From: Cyanobacteria bacterium M_surface_7_m2_037
GTDB lineage: Bacteria > Cyanobacteriota > Cyanobacteriia > PCC-6307 > Cyanobiaceae
Direction of reading: 5' to 3'
Assembly (NCBI GenBank): GCA_016882585.1
Contig: VGPP01000049.1
Span: forward strand, 1 to 11,263
DNA: 11,263 bases
Numbering within the stretch: the first letter of the stretch is position 1; the number at the start of each line of letters is the position of its first letter. The notes under the pieces are model-generated. The model saw nothing but the letters and a program-made list of their open reading frames with translations. It was not told where the DNA came from and ran no database searches. Shown here one piece after another: positions 1-6,520 of this stretch. A program made the position numbers and the translations under genes.

Positions 1-759
1 ACCCCCGGCACCAACAAGCTGCAGGTGCTGCGCGCCGTGGAAGACGGCTGGCAGGCCTTCTGCAGAGCCCCCTGGCCGTTCCTGCTGTTCCAGGTGCTCG
101 TCACCTTGATCCTGGTGCCCTTCGGAGCTCTGCTGCTGGCGGGCCTGCTGCGCCTCAACAGCGGTGAACTGCCCCTGCTGCATCCCGTGGCCGCCGGCAT
201 CGCCGTGGTGGTGGGCGCCATTGGCTACGTGATCGTGGGCCTCTGGGGTGTGGTGGGCATCACCCGCTGCGCCTGGATGAGCCTCGATGGCCAGCGCCCC
301 TCCTTCCGCAACTTCACCCGCTGGGATGGAGCCGCCGCCGGTCGCCTGCTCGGTTCAGCGATCCTGCTCGCCATCGTGCTGGCTGTGGTGGGCGTGATCG
401 CCGCCTTGATCGGCACAGGCCTCAACGCCCTCAACACAGCTCTCACCGTGATTCCGGTGATCGTGTTCGGCATCTTTTACATCTGGTTCCTGATCAGCCA
501 GAAGTTCCTGCTGCAGCTCTCGCTGTTCGGGGTGAAGCGTCCTGTGGAAACCATCCAGGCCGGCGTGAGCGGCGTGAACCCCAGCTGGTGGGTGGTGCTG
601 TGGCTCGGAATCGTGGAAAGCGTGATCCACGCCGTGGCCGCCCTGTTCAGCTACGGCGGGCTGTTTGTGGTGTTCCCGGTGGTGATCTGCATCAGCACCG
701 CCGCCTACCGCCAGCTGTTCGGCAGCCAGGACCACACCGGCATCCTGAGCAACGGCTGA
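1..759 (+). CDS. Multi-pass membrane protein of unknown function (5' end outside window)
   Basis: The frame is open from base 1 to a TGA at 757-759 and gives 252 residues. The first visible residues (TPGTNKLQ) read on smoothly from the left edge, so the true start probably lies upstream and the GTG at 25 is internal. About five or six hydrophobic segments are visible, at roughly residues 27-51, 62-90, 116-141, 146-171 and 197-236. Short polar loops separate them, and a Trp- and Arg-containing stretch (SLDGQRPSFRNFTRW) lies between the second and third. The arrangement, and the C-terminal TAAYRQLFG, resemble poorly characterised integral membrane families such as the YciC/DUF975-like group, but I do not recognise it firmly. 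It converges on rsmH with 21 bp between the stop codons. I propose no function beyond integral membrane location. Confidence 0.8.
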   Translation, partial: TPGTNKLQVLRAVEDGWQAFCRAPWPFLLFQVLVTLILVPFGALLLAGLLRLNSGELPLLHPVAAGIAVVVGAIGYVIVGLWGVVGITRCAWMSLDGQRPSFRNFTRWDGAAAGRLLGSAILLAIVLAVVGVIAALIGTGLNALNTALTVIPVIVFGIFYIWFLISQKFLLQLSLFGVKRPVETIQAGVSGVNPSWWVVLWLGIVESVIHAVAALFSYGGLFVVFPVVICISTAAYRQLFGSQDHTGILSNG

Positions 760-760
760 T

Positions 761-775
761 CGCGGGCGGGCCGCG
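761..775. terminator. Short GC hairpin between convergent stops, possible bidirectional terminator
   Basis: CGCGG (761-765) pairs with CCGCG (771-775) around a 5-base loop. It fills the 21-bp gap between the stop of the upstream membrane protein (759) and the stop of rsmH (781). There is no T tract on either side, so it is not a classic intrinsic terminator. The position is the main argument. Confidence 0.25.
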
Positions 776-780
776 CTCGC

Positions 781-1686
781 TCAGCGGCGGCGCGCCAGGC
801 GCCATTTGGCAGAACGGCTGCGGGGGTTGGAGTGTTGCTCCTCCTCCGCAGCCGTTTCTGGTTTGCGGGTGATGCGCTGCAGGCGCTCATCGCTCACGAA
901 CGCCGTTTTCACGCGGCGATCTTCCAGGGAGTGGAAGCTGATCACGCCGAAGAGGCCGCCTGGCAGTAGCCAATCGGGGGCCACCTGCAGCAGGTGATCC
1001 AGCACGCCCAGCTCATCGTTCACCGCGATGCGCAGAGCCTGAAAGGTGCGGGTGGCGGGGTGAATGCGGCCGCGCCGCGCTTTGGGGGGATAGCAGCCGG
1101 CCACCGCATAGGCCAGCGCCGCGGTGCCGATGTAGGGGCCCTGCTCCGCCAGATCGTGCTTGATCCGCCGGGCGATCCGGCGCGAGAGGCGCTCCTCGCC
1201 GTAGGCATAGATCAGATCGGCCAGCTCGGTTTCCTCGAGGCGCTCGATCAGCTGCGCGGCGGTTTCGCCAGCGCTGGGGTTCATCCGCATATCGAGCGGG
1301 CCGTCGAGGCGGAAGCTGAAGCCCCGCTCCGCCACATCCAGCTGGGGGCTGCTCACCCCCAGATCCGCCAGCACCGACAGGGCCGGTTCCGCTGGTGTGT
1401 AGGCCGCAAAGTTCGTGGCCACGATCTGCACGCGATCGCCGAAGGGAGCCAGGCGCTCCGCGGCGGCAGCGCGGGCGGTGGGGTCTTGGTCGAGACCGAT
1501 CAGCCGCAGGCGCGGATGGGCCTCCAGCAGCAGGGCGCTGTGGCCGCCGCCGCCCAGGGTGCAATCGATCAACACACCCTCACCGCGCTGATCCAGCAGG
1601 CCCTCGAGCTCGGCAAACCCAGCCAGCACAGGCCCCGCCAACACCGGAACGTGAGCAAACGTGGCGGAATCCTGCGGATCGCTCAA
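781..1686 (-). CDS. rsmH: 16S rRNA (cytosine(1402)-N(4))-methyltransferase RsmH
   Basis: This is the SAM-dependent methyltransferase that makes N4-methyl-C1402 in 16S rRNA (formerly MraW). From the TTG at 1686 it has 301 residues, close to the family norm of about 300. Visible family motifs are HVPVL (12-16), the SAM-binding DCTLGGGGHS (41-50), DLGVSSPQLD (108-117), RGFSFRLDGPLDMRM (121-135), HPATRTFQALRIAVN (209-223), ISFHSLEDRRVK (249-260) and the basic tail NPRSRSAKWRLARRR. The frame stays open upstream into ndhH on the other strand, so the start must be chosen. TTG 1686 lies 11 residues before HVPVL, as in relatives, but the only strong Shine-Dalgarno stretch (1708-1719, AGGAAGGAAGGG on this strand) is better placed for CTG codons at 1704 or 1698. 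GTG 1644 would cut into the conserved HVPVL motif. It diverges from ndhH. Confidence 0.95.
   Translation of the reverse strand: MSDPQDSATFAHVPVLAGPVLAGFAELEGLLDQRGEGVLIDCTLGGGGHSALLLEAHPRLRLIGLDQDPTARAAAAERLAPFGDRVQIVATNFAAYTPAEPALSVLADLGVSSPQLDVAERGFSFRLDGPLDMRMNPSAGETAAQLIERLEETELADLIYAYGEERLSRRIARRIKHDLAEQGPYIGTAALAYAVAGCYPPKARRGRIHPATRTFQALRIAVNDELGVLDHLLQVAPDWLLPGGLFGVISFHSLEDRRVKTAFVSDERLQRITRKPETAAEEEQHSNPRSRSAKWRLARRR
1432..1439. repeat. HIP1 octamer GCGATCGC
   Basis: Exact copy of the highly iterated palindrome typical of many cyanobacterial genomes, here inside rsmH. It supports the cyanobacterial assignment and has no known local role. Confidence 0.7.
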
Positions 1687-1754
1687 GCGCAGCGCCAGAA
1701 GCAGCGGCCCTTCCTTCCTAAGATCCCGCCAGCGAGCCCATCCCCCTCGGCCCC

Positions 1755-2939
1755 ATGACGCAGCTGGAAACGCGCACGGAGCCGATGGTGGTGAACTTCG
1801 GGCCGCACCACCCCTCGATGCACGGGGTGCTGCGGCTCGTGGTGACGCTCGACGGGGAAGACGTGGTGGATTGCGAGCCGGTGATCGGCTACCTCCACCG
1901 CGGCATGGAGAAGATCGCCGAGAACCGCACGAACGTGATGTTCGTGCCCTACGTGAGCCGCATGGACTATGCGGCCGGCATGTTCTACGAGGCGATCGTG
2001 GTGAATGCACCCGAGCGCCTCGCTGATGTGCCGGTGCCCAAGCGCGCCAGCTACATCCGCGTGCTGATGCTGGAGCTCAACCGCATCGCCAACCACCTGC
2101 TCTGGCTTGGCCCCTTCCTGGCGGACGTGGGCGCCCAGACGCCGTTCTTCTACATCTTCCGCGAGCGGGAGATGATCTACGACCTGTGGGAAGCAGCCAC
2201 CGGTCAGCGCCTGATCAACAACAACTACTTCCGCATCGGCGGTGTAGCAGCCGACCTGCCCTACGGCTGGCTGGAGAAGTGCCTCGACTTCTGCGATTGG
2301 TTTGGCCCCAAGATCGATGAATACGAAAAGCTGATCACCAACAACCCGATCTTCCGCAAGCGGATCGAAGGGCTGGGGGTGATCACCCGCGAGCAGGCGA
2401 TCAACTGGAGCCTCTCCGGCCCGATGCTGCGCGCCTCAGGGGTGCCGTGGGATCTGCGCAAGGTGGATCACTACGAGTGCTACGACGACTTCGACTGGGA
2501 TGTGGCCTGGGAGAAGGAAGGCGACTGCTTTGCCCGCTACCGCGTGCGGGTGGAAGAGATGCGCCAATCGCTGAAGATCCTGCGCCAGGCCTGCGCCATG
2601 ATCCCCGGCGGCCCCACCGAACACCTGGAAGCCCGCCGCATGGCTGAGGGCAAAACCAGCGAATTCGCCGGCTTCGATTATCAGATCGTGGCCAAGAAGG
2701 TGGCTCCCACCTTCAAGATCCCCGGCGGCGAGCTCTACACCCGCCTGGAATCGGGCAAAGGCGAGATCGGTGTGTTCATCCAGGGCAACGACGACGTGAC
2801 CCCCTGGCGCTTCAAGATCCGCGCCGCTGATTTCAACAACCTGCAGATCCTCCCCCACATCCTCAAGGGAGCGAAGGTGGCCGACATCATGGCGATCCTC
2901 GGCTCGATCGACGTGATCATGGGCTCGGTGGATCGCTGA
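1755..2939 (+). CDS. ndhH: NAD(P)H-quinone oxidoreductase subunit H (NDH-1 49-kDa subunit)
   Basis: NdhH is the 49-kDa (NuoD/Nqo4-type) subunit of the peripheral arm of cyanobacterial NDH-1. It helps form the plastoquinone-binding pocket used in respiration and cyclic electron flow around photosystem I. The product is 394 residues, the standard length. The N-terminus carries the signature NFGPHHPSMHGVLRLVVTLD (14-33), followed by GYLHRGMEKIAENRT (45-59) and PYVSRMDYAAGMFYEA (65-80). The C-terminus ends in LGSIDVIMGSVDR, as expected for the [NiFe]-hydrogenase-like large-subunit fold. The ATG at 1755 gives the usual N-terminus, although no clear Shine-Dalgarno site precedes it. The 68-bp gap to rsmH contains a weak -10-like TAAGAT (1719-1724) without a matching -35 box. 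DUF2752 and the DHNA-CoA hydrolase follow on the same strand and may be co-transcribed. Nothing about the protein looks unusual. Confidence 0.98.
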   Translation: MTQLETRTEPMVVNFGPHHPSMHGVLRLVVTLDGEDVVDCEPVIGYLHRGMEKIAENRTNVMFVPYVSRMDYAAGMFYEAIVVNAPERLADVPVPKRASYIRVLMLELNRIANHLLWLGPFLADVGAQTPFFYIFREREMIYDLWEAATGQRLINNNYFRIGGVAADLPYGWLEKCLDFCDWFGPKIDEYEKLITNNPIFRKRIEGLGVITREQAINWSLSGPMLRASGVPWDLRKVDHYECYDDFDWDVAWEKEGDCFARYRVRVEEMRQSLKILRQACAMIPGGPTEHLEARRMAEGKTSEFAGFDYQIVAKKVAPTFKIPGGELYTRLESGKGEIGVFIQGNDDVTPWRFKIRAADFNNLQILPHILKGAKVADIMAILGSIDVIMGSVDR

Positions 2940-2981
2940 ACGGCCTGGACCACTGACGCGATTCCTGCGGCACCTGCAACG

Positions 2982-3003
2982 GGCGGGGTACCTCCTACCC
3001 GCC
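2982..3003 (+). other. GC-rich inverted repeat between ndhH and the DUF2752 gene
   Basis: GGCGGG (2982-2987) can pair with CCCGCC (2998-3003) around a 10-base loop. It could be a weak attenuator after ndhH. If the DUF2752 frame really begins upstream, it is simply coding sequence. No T run follows, so I do not call it a terminator. Confidence 0.2.
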
Positions 3004-3045
3004 AGCCTCACGGGATATCTGTGGCTCAAAGGCCTGCACCCGTCT

Positions 3046-3360
3046 ATGCCGGGCTGGCCCTGCCCTGTTCGAGCGCTCACCGGCATTCCCTGCCCCACCT
3101 GTTTTCTCACCCGCGCCACCGGCGCTGCTCTCACCGGCAACCTCGCGGGGTCGATCCAGCTGCATGCCTTCGGCCCCCTGCTGGCGGCAGGTCTGCTGTG
3201 GTGGTCGCTCCAGGCGATGCGGCGGCGGGAGCTCCTGCCCTTCCGGGTTGAGACCCGCGCCATGGGCTGGATCGCCGCGGCCTTGCTCAGCTACTGGGCC
3301 CTACGGCTTGGCCTCAGCTTCACTGGTGTGCACGCCTTCCCGCACCTGGCTGCACGATGA
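3046..3360 (+). CDS. DUF2752 family small membrane protein (start uncertain)
   Basis: From ATG 3046 the product is 104 residues. It has the DUF2752 hallmark of two Cys-Pro motifs: CPVRALTG at residues 6-13 and CPTCFLTRAT at 16-25. Hydrophobic helices follow at about 40-53 and 73-96. The family consists of small bacterial membrane proteins of unknown function; the conserved cysteines suggest metal or redox binding, but that is speculation. The same frame stays open upstream to 2917 and encodes a plausible first membrane segment (GYLLPASLTGYLWLKGLHP, ending just before ATG 3046). That stretch contains no ATG, GTG or TTG, only CTG codons at 2953 and 2965. The annotated start may therefore be too short. 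Its TGA overlaps the ATG of the thioesterase gene (ATGA, 3357-3360), implying translational coupling. Confidence 0.8.
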   Translation: MPGWPCPVRALTGIPCPTCFLTRATGAALTGNLAGSIQLHAFGPLLAAGLLWWSLQAMRRRELLPFRVETRAMGWIAAALLSYWALRLGLSFTGVHAFPHLAAR

Positions 3361-3806
3361 ATCCCGAGAGCTGGCTGCTGCTCTGCCGCACCGTGCGCTT
3401 CGGCGACACCGATGCCGCCGGGGTGATGCACTTCCCGCAGCTGTTGCACTGGTGCCACGAAGCCTATGAGGAAAGCCTGGAGCGCTTCGGCATTGCAGCC
3501 GCAGAGGTGTTTCCCAGGCCGGGATCGATGCCCGAGGTTGCCCTGCCGATCGTGCATTGCAGCGCTGATTTCTTCAAACCACTGATGTGCGGCGATCCTC
3601 TGGCGATTGCACTGGAACCACAACGCCTCGATCCCGGATGTTTTGAAGTGCGCTATCGCTTCAGCAGCAACGGCACCCCTGTGGCCGAGGGCCTCACCCG
3701 CCACCTGGCCATCAGCAGCGGCGAGCGGGCGCGGCGCGAACTGCCTGCCGCCCTCAATCGCTGGCTGGAGGCCTCATCCCTGAAGAGCGGTGTGCAGCCG
3801 CTGTAG
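3357..3806 (+). CDS. menI: 1,4-dihydroxy-2-naphthoyl-CoA hydrolase (hot-dog thioesterase)
   Basis: This enzyme hydrolyses DHNA-CoA to free DHNA, the step before prenylation by MenA in phylloquinone synthesis. The 149-residue protein is a single 4HBT hot-dog domain. Its active-site motif RFGDTDAAGVMHFPQLLHW spans residues 14-32, and D19 corresponds to the catalytic Asp of the family (Synechocystis Slr0204 type). The function is assigned from this motif plus location: the facing minus-strand operon encodes MenA, MenC and MenE. A generic acyl-CoA thioesterase of the YbgC type is the alternative. The start ATG overlaps the DUF2752 stop and there is no separate ribosome site, which suggests coupling. 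The last 53 bases overlap, tail to tail, a small minus-strand open reading frame (3754-3984). Confidence 0.9.
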   Translation: MNPESWLLLCRTVRFGDTDAAGVMHFPQLLHWCHEAYEESLERFGIAAAEVFPRPGSMPEVALPIVHCSADFFKPLMCGDPLAIALEPQRLDPGCFEVRYRFSSNGTPVAEGLTRHLAISSGERARRELPAALNRWLEASSLKSGVQPL

Positions 3807-3984
3807 GCGACGCCTGGACGCACCAGAGCAAGGCTGCCAGTTGCAGCGGCAGCAGGGCTGCCAACACAGCAAAGGGGTGAAAGCCCGCTCGCCAGAAGTC
3901 CTCACTCAGGCCGCAGACACTCACGGCGCCCGCCGCGGCCAATAGAGCAGCGGCCACACGACTGGACGAACGGCTCAGAACCAT
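3754..3984 (-). CDS. Small two-helix membrane protein, hypothetical
   Basis: The 76-residue frame starts at ATG 3984 inside the last codons of the TM2 gene (10-base overlap) and ends inside the 3' end of the thioesterase gene on the other strand. Residues 10-25 and about 38-57 are hydrophobic. They are separated by a loop, SEDFWRAGFHPF, whose mix of charged and aromatic residues looks like real protein. The tail is Ala/Ser/Pro-rich. I do not recognise a family. For it: its place at the end of a same-strand run and the two clear membrane segments. Against it: its length, the antisense overlap, and the general ease of long frames in this GC-rich DNA. Confidence 0.5.
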   Translation of the reverse strand: MVLSRSSSRVAAALLAAAGAVSVCGLSEDFWRAGFHPFAVLAALLPLQLAALLWCVQASPTAAAHRSSGMRPPASD

Positions 3985-4256
3985 TCCTTGCGGCCTTCGA
4001 GATACGTGGCCTTGAACTCCTGCGGGGTTTGGGTGAGGTAGATGATCCCTTCAATCACACCGATCAACCCCATCACAAAGCCGGCCACGCCACAGGTGAG
4101 CACCGTGACCAGCAGCATGATCAAACCCGCCTTGGTGTAACCCAGCACGAATTTGTGAATGCCGAAGGAGCCCAGAAAGATCCCCAGCAAGCCAGCCGCC
4201 AGCTTTTTGTTGCTCACCTCCGTGAGATCCAAGGCACTCCAATCACCGTTGCTCAT
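3975..4256 (-). CDS. TM2 domain-containing membrane protein
   Basis: The 93-residue protein has a soluble N-terminus (1-17), then the TM2 domain. The first helix contains KLAAGLLGIFLGSFGIHKF (18-36), followed by LGYTKAGLIMLL and a second helix with GVAGFVMGLIGVIEGIIYL (56-74). The G-x-H-KF-hLG-hhxxG pattern between the helices is the family signature. TM2 proteins are small bacterial membrane proteins of unsettled role, related to a domain found in animal TM2D proteins. The short C-terminus ends in EGRKEWF. It lies 48 bp downstream of menE on the same strand and overlaps the next small gene. A promoter-like pair lies just upstream at 4280-4308, so it may be transcribed both from the men operon and on its own. 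I see no link between its function and quinone synthesis. Confidence 0.9.
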   Translation of the reverse strand: MSNGDWSALDLTEVSNKKLAAGLLGIFLGSFGIHKFVLGYTKAGLIMLLVTVLTCGVAGFVMGLIGVIEGIIYLTQTPQEFKATYLEGRKEWF

Positions 4257-4279
4257 GCTTCACCAGGCCGCACCCCCCG

Positions 4280-4308
4280 CTTGTAGCGATCTGAGACGCG
4301 CTTGTCAG
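4280..4308 (-). promoter_or_regulatory. Possible sigma-70-type promoter for the TM2 gene
   Basis: On the minus strand CTGACA (4308-4303; five of six match TTGACA) is followed after exactly 17 bases by TACAAG (4285-4280; four of six match TATAAT). The predicted start would be near 4273, giving a leader of about 17 bases before ATG 4256. The -35 element overlaps the menE stop codon. Matches of this quality do occur by chance. Confidence 0.4.
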
Positions 4309-5549
4309 GGCTCTGGCGCAGGCTGTGACGCTGATCGGGAGCTCACCCACTGGCTCCAACGCCGGCGCTCCCATTTCCCAAGTGGGCTGCGCTGCAAAGC
4401 AGGGCAAGGCAACCAGCGCCGCGGCCGTTGGCTCGGCGGCAGGGAGGAAGCAAGCCTCTGCAGGGATTGCCAGAGCGCCGCCTCGCCCGCATCGATGCCG
4501 GCCGGCGGCTTCACCAAGGCCACCAGCCGCTCCCCCCAAAGCGGATCGGGCTCGGGCAGCACAAGCAGTTCCTCCACAGGGAGTCCTTGAGCTCGGACCA
4601 GGTCCAACAAGCGCTGCTCCACCTGCTCGGGAAACACCGTTTCTCCGCCGCTCTGGATGGCTCCATCGAGGCGACCCAGCAGCTGCCAACCCTCCGCACC
4701 AAGCTCGGCCCGATCGCCGCTGCTCCACCAACCCTGATCAAGGGGCAAGGGCTGCAGCTCCCCTTGCTGCAACATCCCTGTGGCCAGGCTGGCGGCCTTG
4801 ATCTGCAGCGCTCCGCTGCCGGGCTCGACGCGGAGCTGCACATGGGGCAAGGCCTCACCACATCCCTCCACCCCAGCCAGGAAGCGCTGTGGAGGCAGGG
4901 CCATCACCATGGCCCCGGTTTCAGTGCTGCCGTAGCAGGGAGCCAGCCGAATCCCCAGGGCACGGCAGCGCTGCGCCTGGGAGGGGGGCAGGGCCGCACC
5001 ACCCACCCAGATCAAGGCAAAGCGCTGCAGCCAACGGATCCCGGCCGGCACCTCCAGCAAGCGCTGCAGCTGGGTGGGCACCAGCGAGAGCACAGCCCGA
5101 TCGGGGGCCGGCAGCGAGGCTTGAGCCATCAGCTGCTCTGGCTCACGCATCCAGGCAGGCGGAAGCCAGCGCAGTTCTGCCCCCCAGGCCCTCGCCCGCA
5201 GCAGTGGCATCAGGCCGCTCACGTGATGGAGCGGCAGAGGATTGAACAGCTCCAGCTGGGCCGGTTCCAGGCCGAGGGCCTGCAGCCACTGGGCGGTTCC
5301 GGCCACCGCCACCTGCAGATGAGCCAGAGGCTGCACGCACCAGCGCCGTCCACCACGGCTGCCGCCCGTGCCCAGCACCACCGCCGCCCCCCAGGCAGGA
5401 GGGCTCTGGGCGGGCAACGCCGCTTCCAGCAGATCAACCTCCTCTGGAGTAGCGATCGCCACGGTTTGCCCCGCGTCCCAAACCTGCTGCAAGGTGATCG
5501 CCAGATCGGCCCGATCACCGCCCGTGCGCAGCAGGAGCGGCCGGCTCAC
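4305..5549 (-). CDS. menE: 2-succinylbenzoate-CoA ligase (OSB-CoA synthetase)
   Basis: MenE activates o-succinylbenzoate to its CoA thioester by way of an acyl-adenylate, feeding MenB in phylloquinone synthesis. The 414-residue protein belongs to the AMP-forming acyl-CoA synthetase family. The phosphate loop is GTGGSRGG (60-67), a degenerate form of the usual TSGTTGxPK and without the Lys. Next come HHVSG (108-112), GGAALP (183-188), YGSTETG (206-212), SSGDRAEL (276-283), GRLDGAIQSGGETVFPEQVE (292-311), and the C-terminal SPLGKWERRRW, in which K392 should be the adenylation lysine. I chose the GTG at 5549, which overlaps the menC stop (GTGA, 5546-5549) and places RPLLLRTGG at the N-terminus. 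The frame is open farther upstream only as overlap with menC. Its substrate is assigned from the men neighbours. Confidence 0.93.
   Translation of the reverse strand: MSRPLLLRTGGDRADLAITLQQVWDAGQTVAIATPEEVDLLEAALPAQSPPAWGAAVVLGTGGSRGGRRWCVQPLAHLQVAVAGTAQWLQALGLEPAQLELFNPLPLHHVSGLMPLLRARAWGAELRWLPPAWMREPEQLMAQASLPAPDRAVLSLVPTQLQRLLEVPAGIRWLQRFALIWVGGAALPPSQAQRCRALGIRLAPCYGSTETGAMVMALPPQRFLAGVEGCGEALPHVQLRVEPGSGALQIKAASLATGMLQQGELQPLPLDQGWWSSGDRAELGAEGWQLLGRLDGAIQSGGETVFPEQVEQRLLDLVRAQGLPVEELLVLPEPDPLWGERLVALVKPPAGIDAGEAALWQSLQRLASSLPPSQRPRRWLPCPALQRSPLGKWERRRWSQWVSSRSASQPAPEP
5452..5459. repeat. HIP1 octamer GCGATCGC
   Basis: Exact HIP1 palindrome inside menE. Lineage marker only. Confidence 0.7.
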
Positions 5550-6520
5550 GCTGCGGCCGCCCACACCCGCGCAGGATCCAGCGCGAACAGCGGGCCATCG
5601 GGCTGCCATCCAGGCGCCAAGCCCGGTGCGGCCGGCGTGGGGCCTTGCCCCTGCAGCGCCGCCAGATGCTCCACGAAACGGAGGCCGATGCCGGTTTCAA
5701 AAGCCGTGCTGATCATCTGGCGCGGCAGGCCGGCCTGCAACTGCTGGAGCAGCAGCCGGGGATCCCCCTCCTGCAGCGGCCTGCGCACCAACCAGCCCGG
5801 CCAGGCATGGCGCTGCTGCGGCAGCAGATGGGGCAACGATTCATCGAGCGCCACGGGCAGCCGTGCGCCCAAGCGCGCCAGCTCAGCGAGCGCGAGGGGC
5901 GCCAAGGGCTGCTCCAACCACTGCAGCCGCGGTTCATCCGCCAGGCGATCCGCCCAGCGGTGTGCCGTTGGTAAATCCCAGCCGCCATTGGCATCCAGCC
6001 GCAACCGGGCTGATTCGGGCAACCGCTGCAGCAGCGCCTCCAGCACAGCGCGCTCCTCGGCATCCGGCAGGGCTGCCACCTTCCACTTGAACGTGACGGG
6101 GAATTCCGAACCCGCCTCGCTGGCGAGGACACGGTTCAATTCCGCCAAAGCCGCGTCACCGGCAGGCAGCAGCCAGGCTGAGCGCGGAGCGCGCTGCCAG
6201 CACCCAGCTGCGCCATCCAGCTCCGCCAGCGCCATCCCCACCGCACAAGCCAGCGGCGCCGGCAGCTGCTGGATCTGCTGCTCCAGCGCCTCACGAGACA
6301 GAGCAACCGGCAGGGCCGCAAGCGCTGCAGCCAAGGCTGGCGGGGCAGGCGTGAGCAGGGGCGCTGCGGCTTCACCCCAGCCCATCGCACCGTGGGGAGC
6401 CTGCAGACGCAGCAGCCAACCGGAGCGCTCCACCAGTGCCCCGCGGCTGGTGATCAAGGAGCGCGGCAACACAAACCGATAGGGCCGCCAGCTCAGCTGC
6501 AGCAGGCCCTCGCCCGTCAT
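5546..6520 (-). CDS. menC: o-Succinylbenzoate synthase (enolase superfamily)
   Basis: MenC dehydrates SHCHC to o-succinylbenzoate. The 324-residue protein has an N-terminal capping region (PYRFVLPRSLITSRGALVER, 13-32) and an enolase-superfamily barrel. Visible catalytic positions are K145 and K147 in FKWKVA, D176 in LRLDANGGW, E203 in LQWLEQPLAP and D226 in VALDESLP; the three acids should bind Mg2+. The strand that usually carries the second catalytic lysine (I-K-P in E. coli MenC, K235) reads GWLVRRPLQEGDPR (242-255), so Arg 247 appears in its place. ISTAFETGIG (270-279) is the usual end-of-barrel loop. The start ATG at 6520 overlaps the menA stop (ATGA, 6517-6520) and its own stop overlaps the menE start. 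The open frame extends far upstream of 6520, but only antisense-like within menA. Confidence 0.93.
   Translation of the reverse strand: MTGEGLLQLSWRPYRFVLPRSLITSRGALVERSGWLLRLQAPHGAMGWGEAAAPLLTPAPPALAAALAALPVALSREALEQQIQQLPAPLACAVGMALAELDGAAGCWQRAPRSAWLLPAGDAALAELNRVLASEAGSEFPVTFKWKVAALPDAEERAVLEALLQRLPESARLRLDANGGWDLPTAHRWADRLADEPRLQWLEQPLAPLALAELARLGARLPVALDESLPHLLPQQRHAWPGWLVRRPLQEGDPRLLLQQLQAGLPRQMISTAFETGIGLRFVEHLAALQGQGPTPAAPGLAPGWQPDGPLFALDPARVWAAAA

Noticed and set aside
994..1758. A 254-codon open frame on the plus strand opposite rsmH
   Set aside because: Antisense to the conserved rsmH motifs; Gln- and Gly-rich with no family features.
1687..2010. N-terminal extension of rsmH into ndhH
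   Set aside because: The added residues are Arg/Ser/Pro-rich and antisense to the conserved N-terminus of NdhH. RsmH proteins begin shortly before HVPVL.
2975..3010. Rho-independent terminator after ndhH
   Set aside because: There is a 6-bp GC stem but a 10-base loop and no T run, and the region is probably read through into the DUF2752 and thioesterase genes.
4428..6482. A 684-codon open frame on the plus strand
   Set aside because: It is antisense to menE and menC, low in hydrophobic structure and rich in Gln, His, Arg, Ser and Gly, as expected for the complement of Leu/Ala-rich GC-rich genes. No domain is recognisable.
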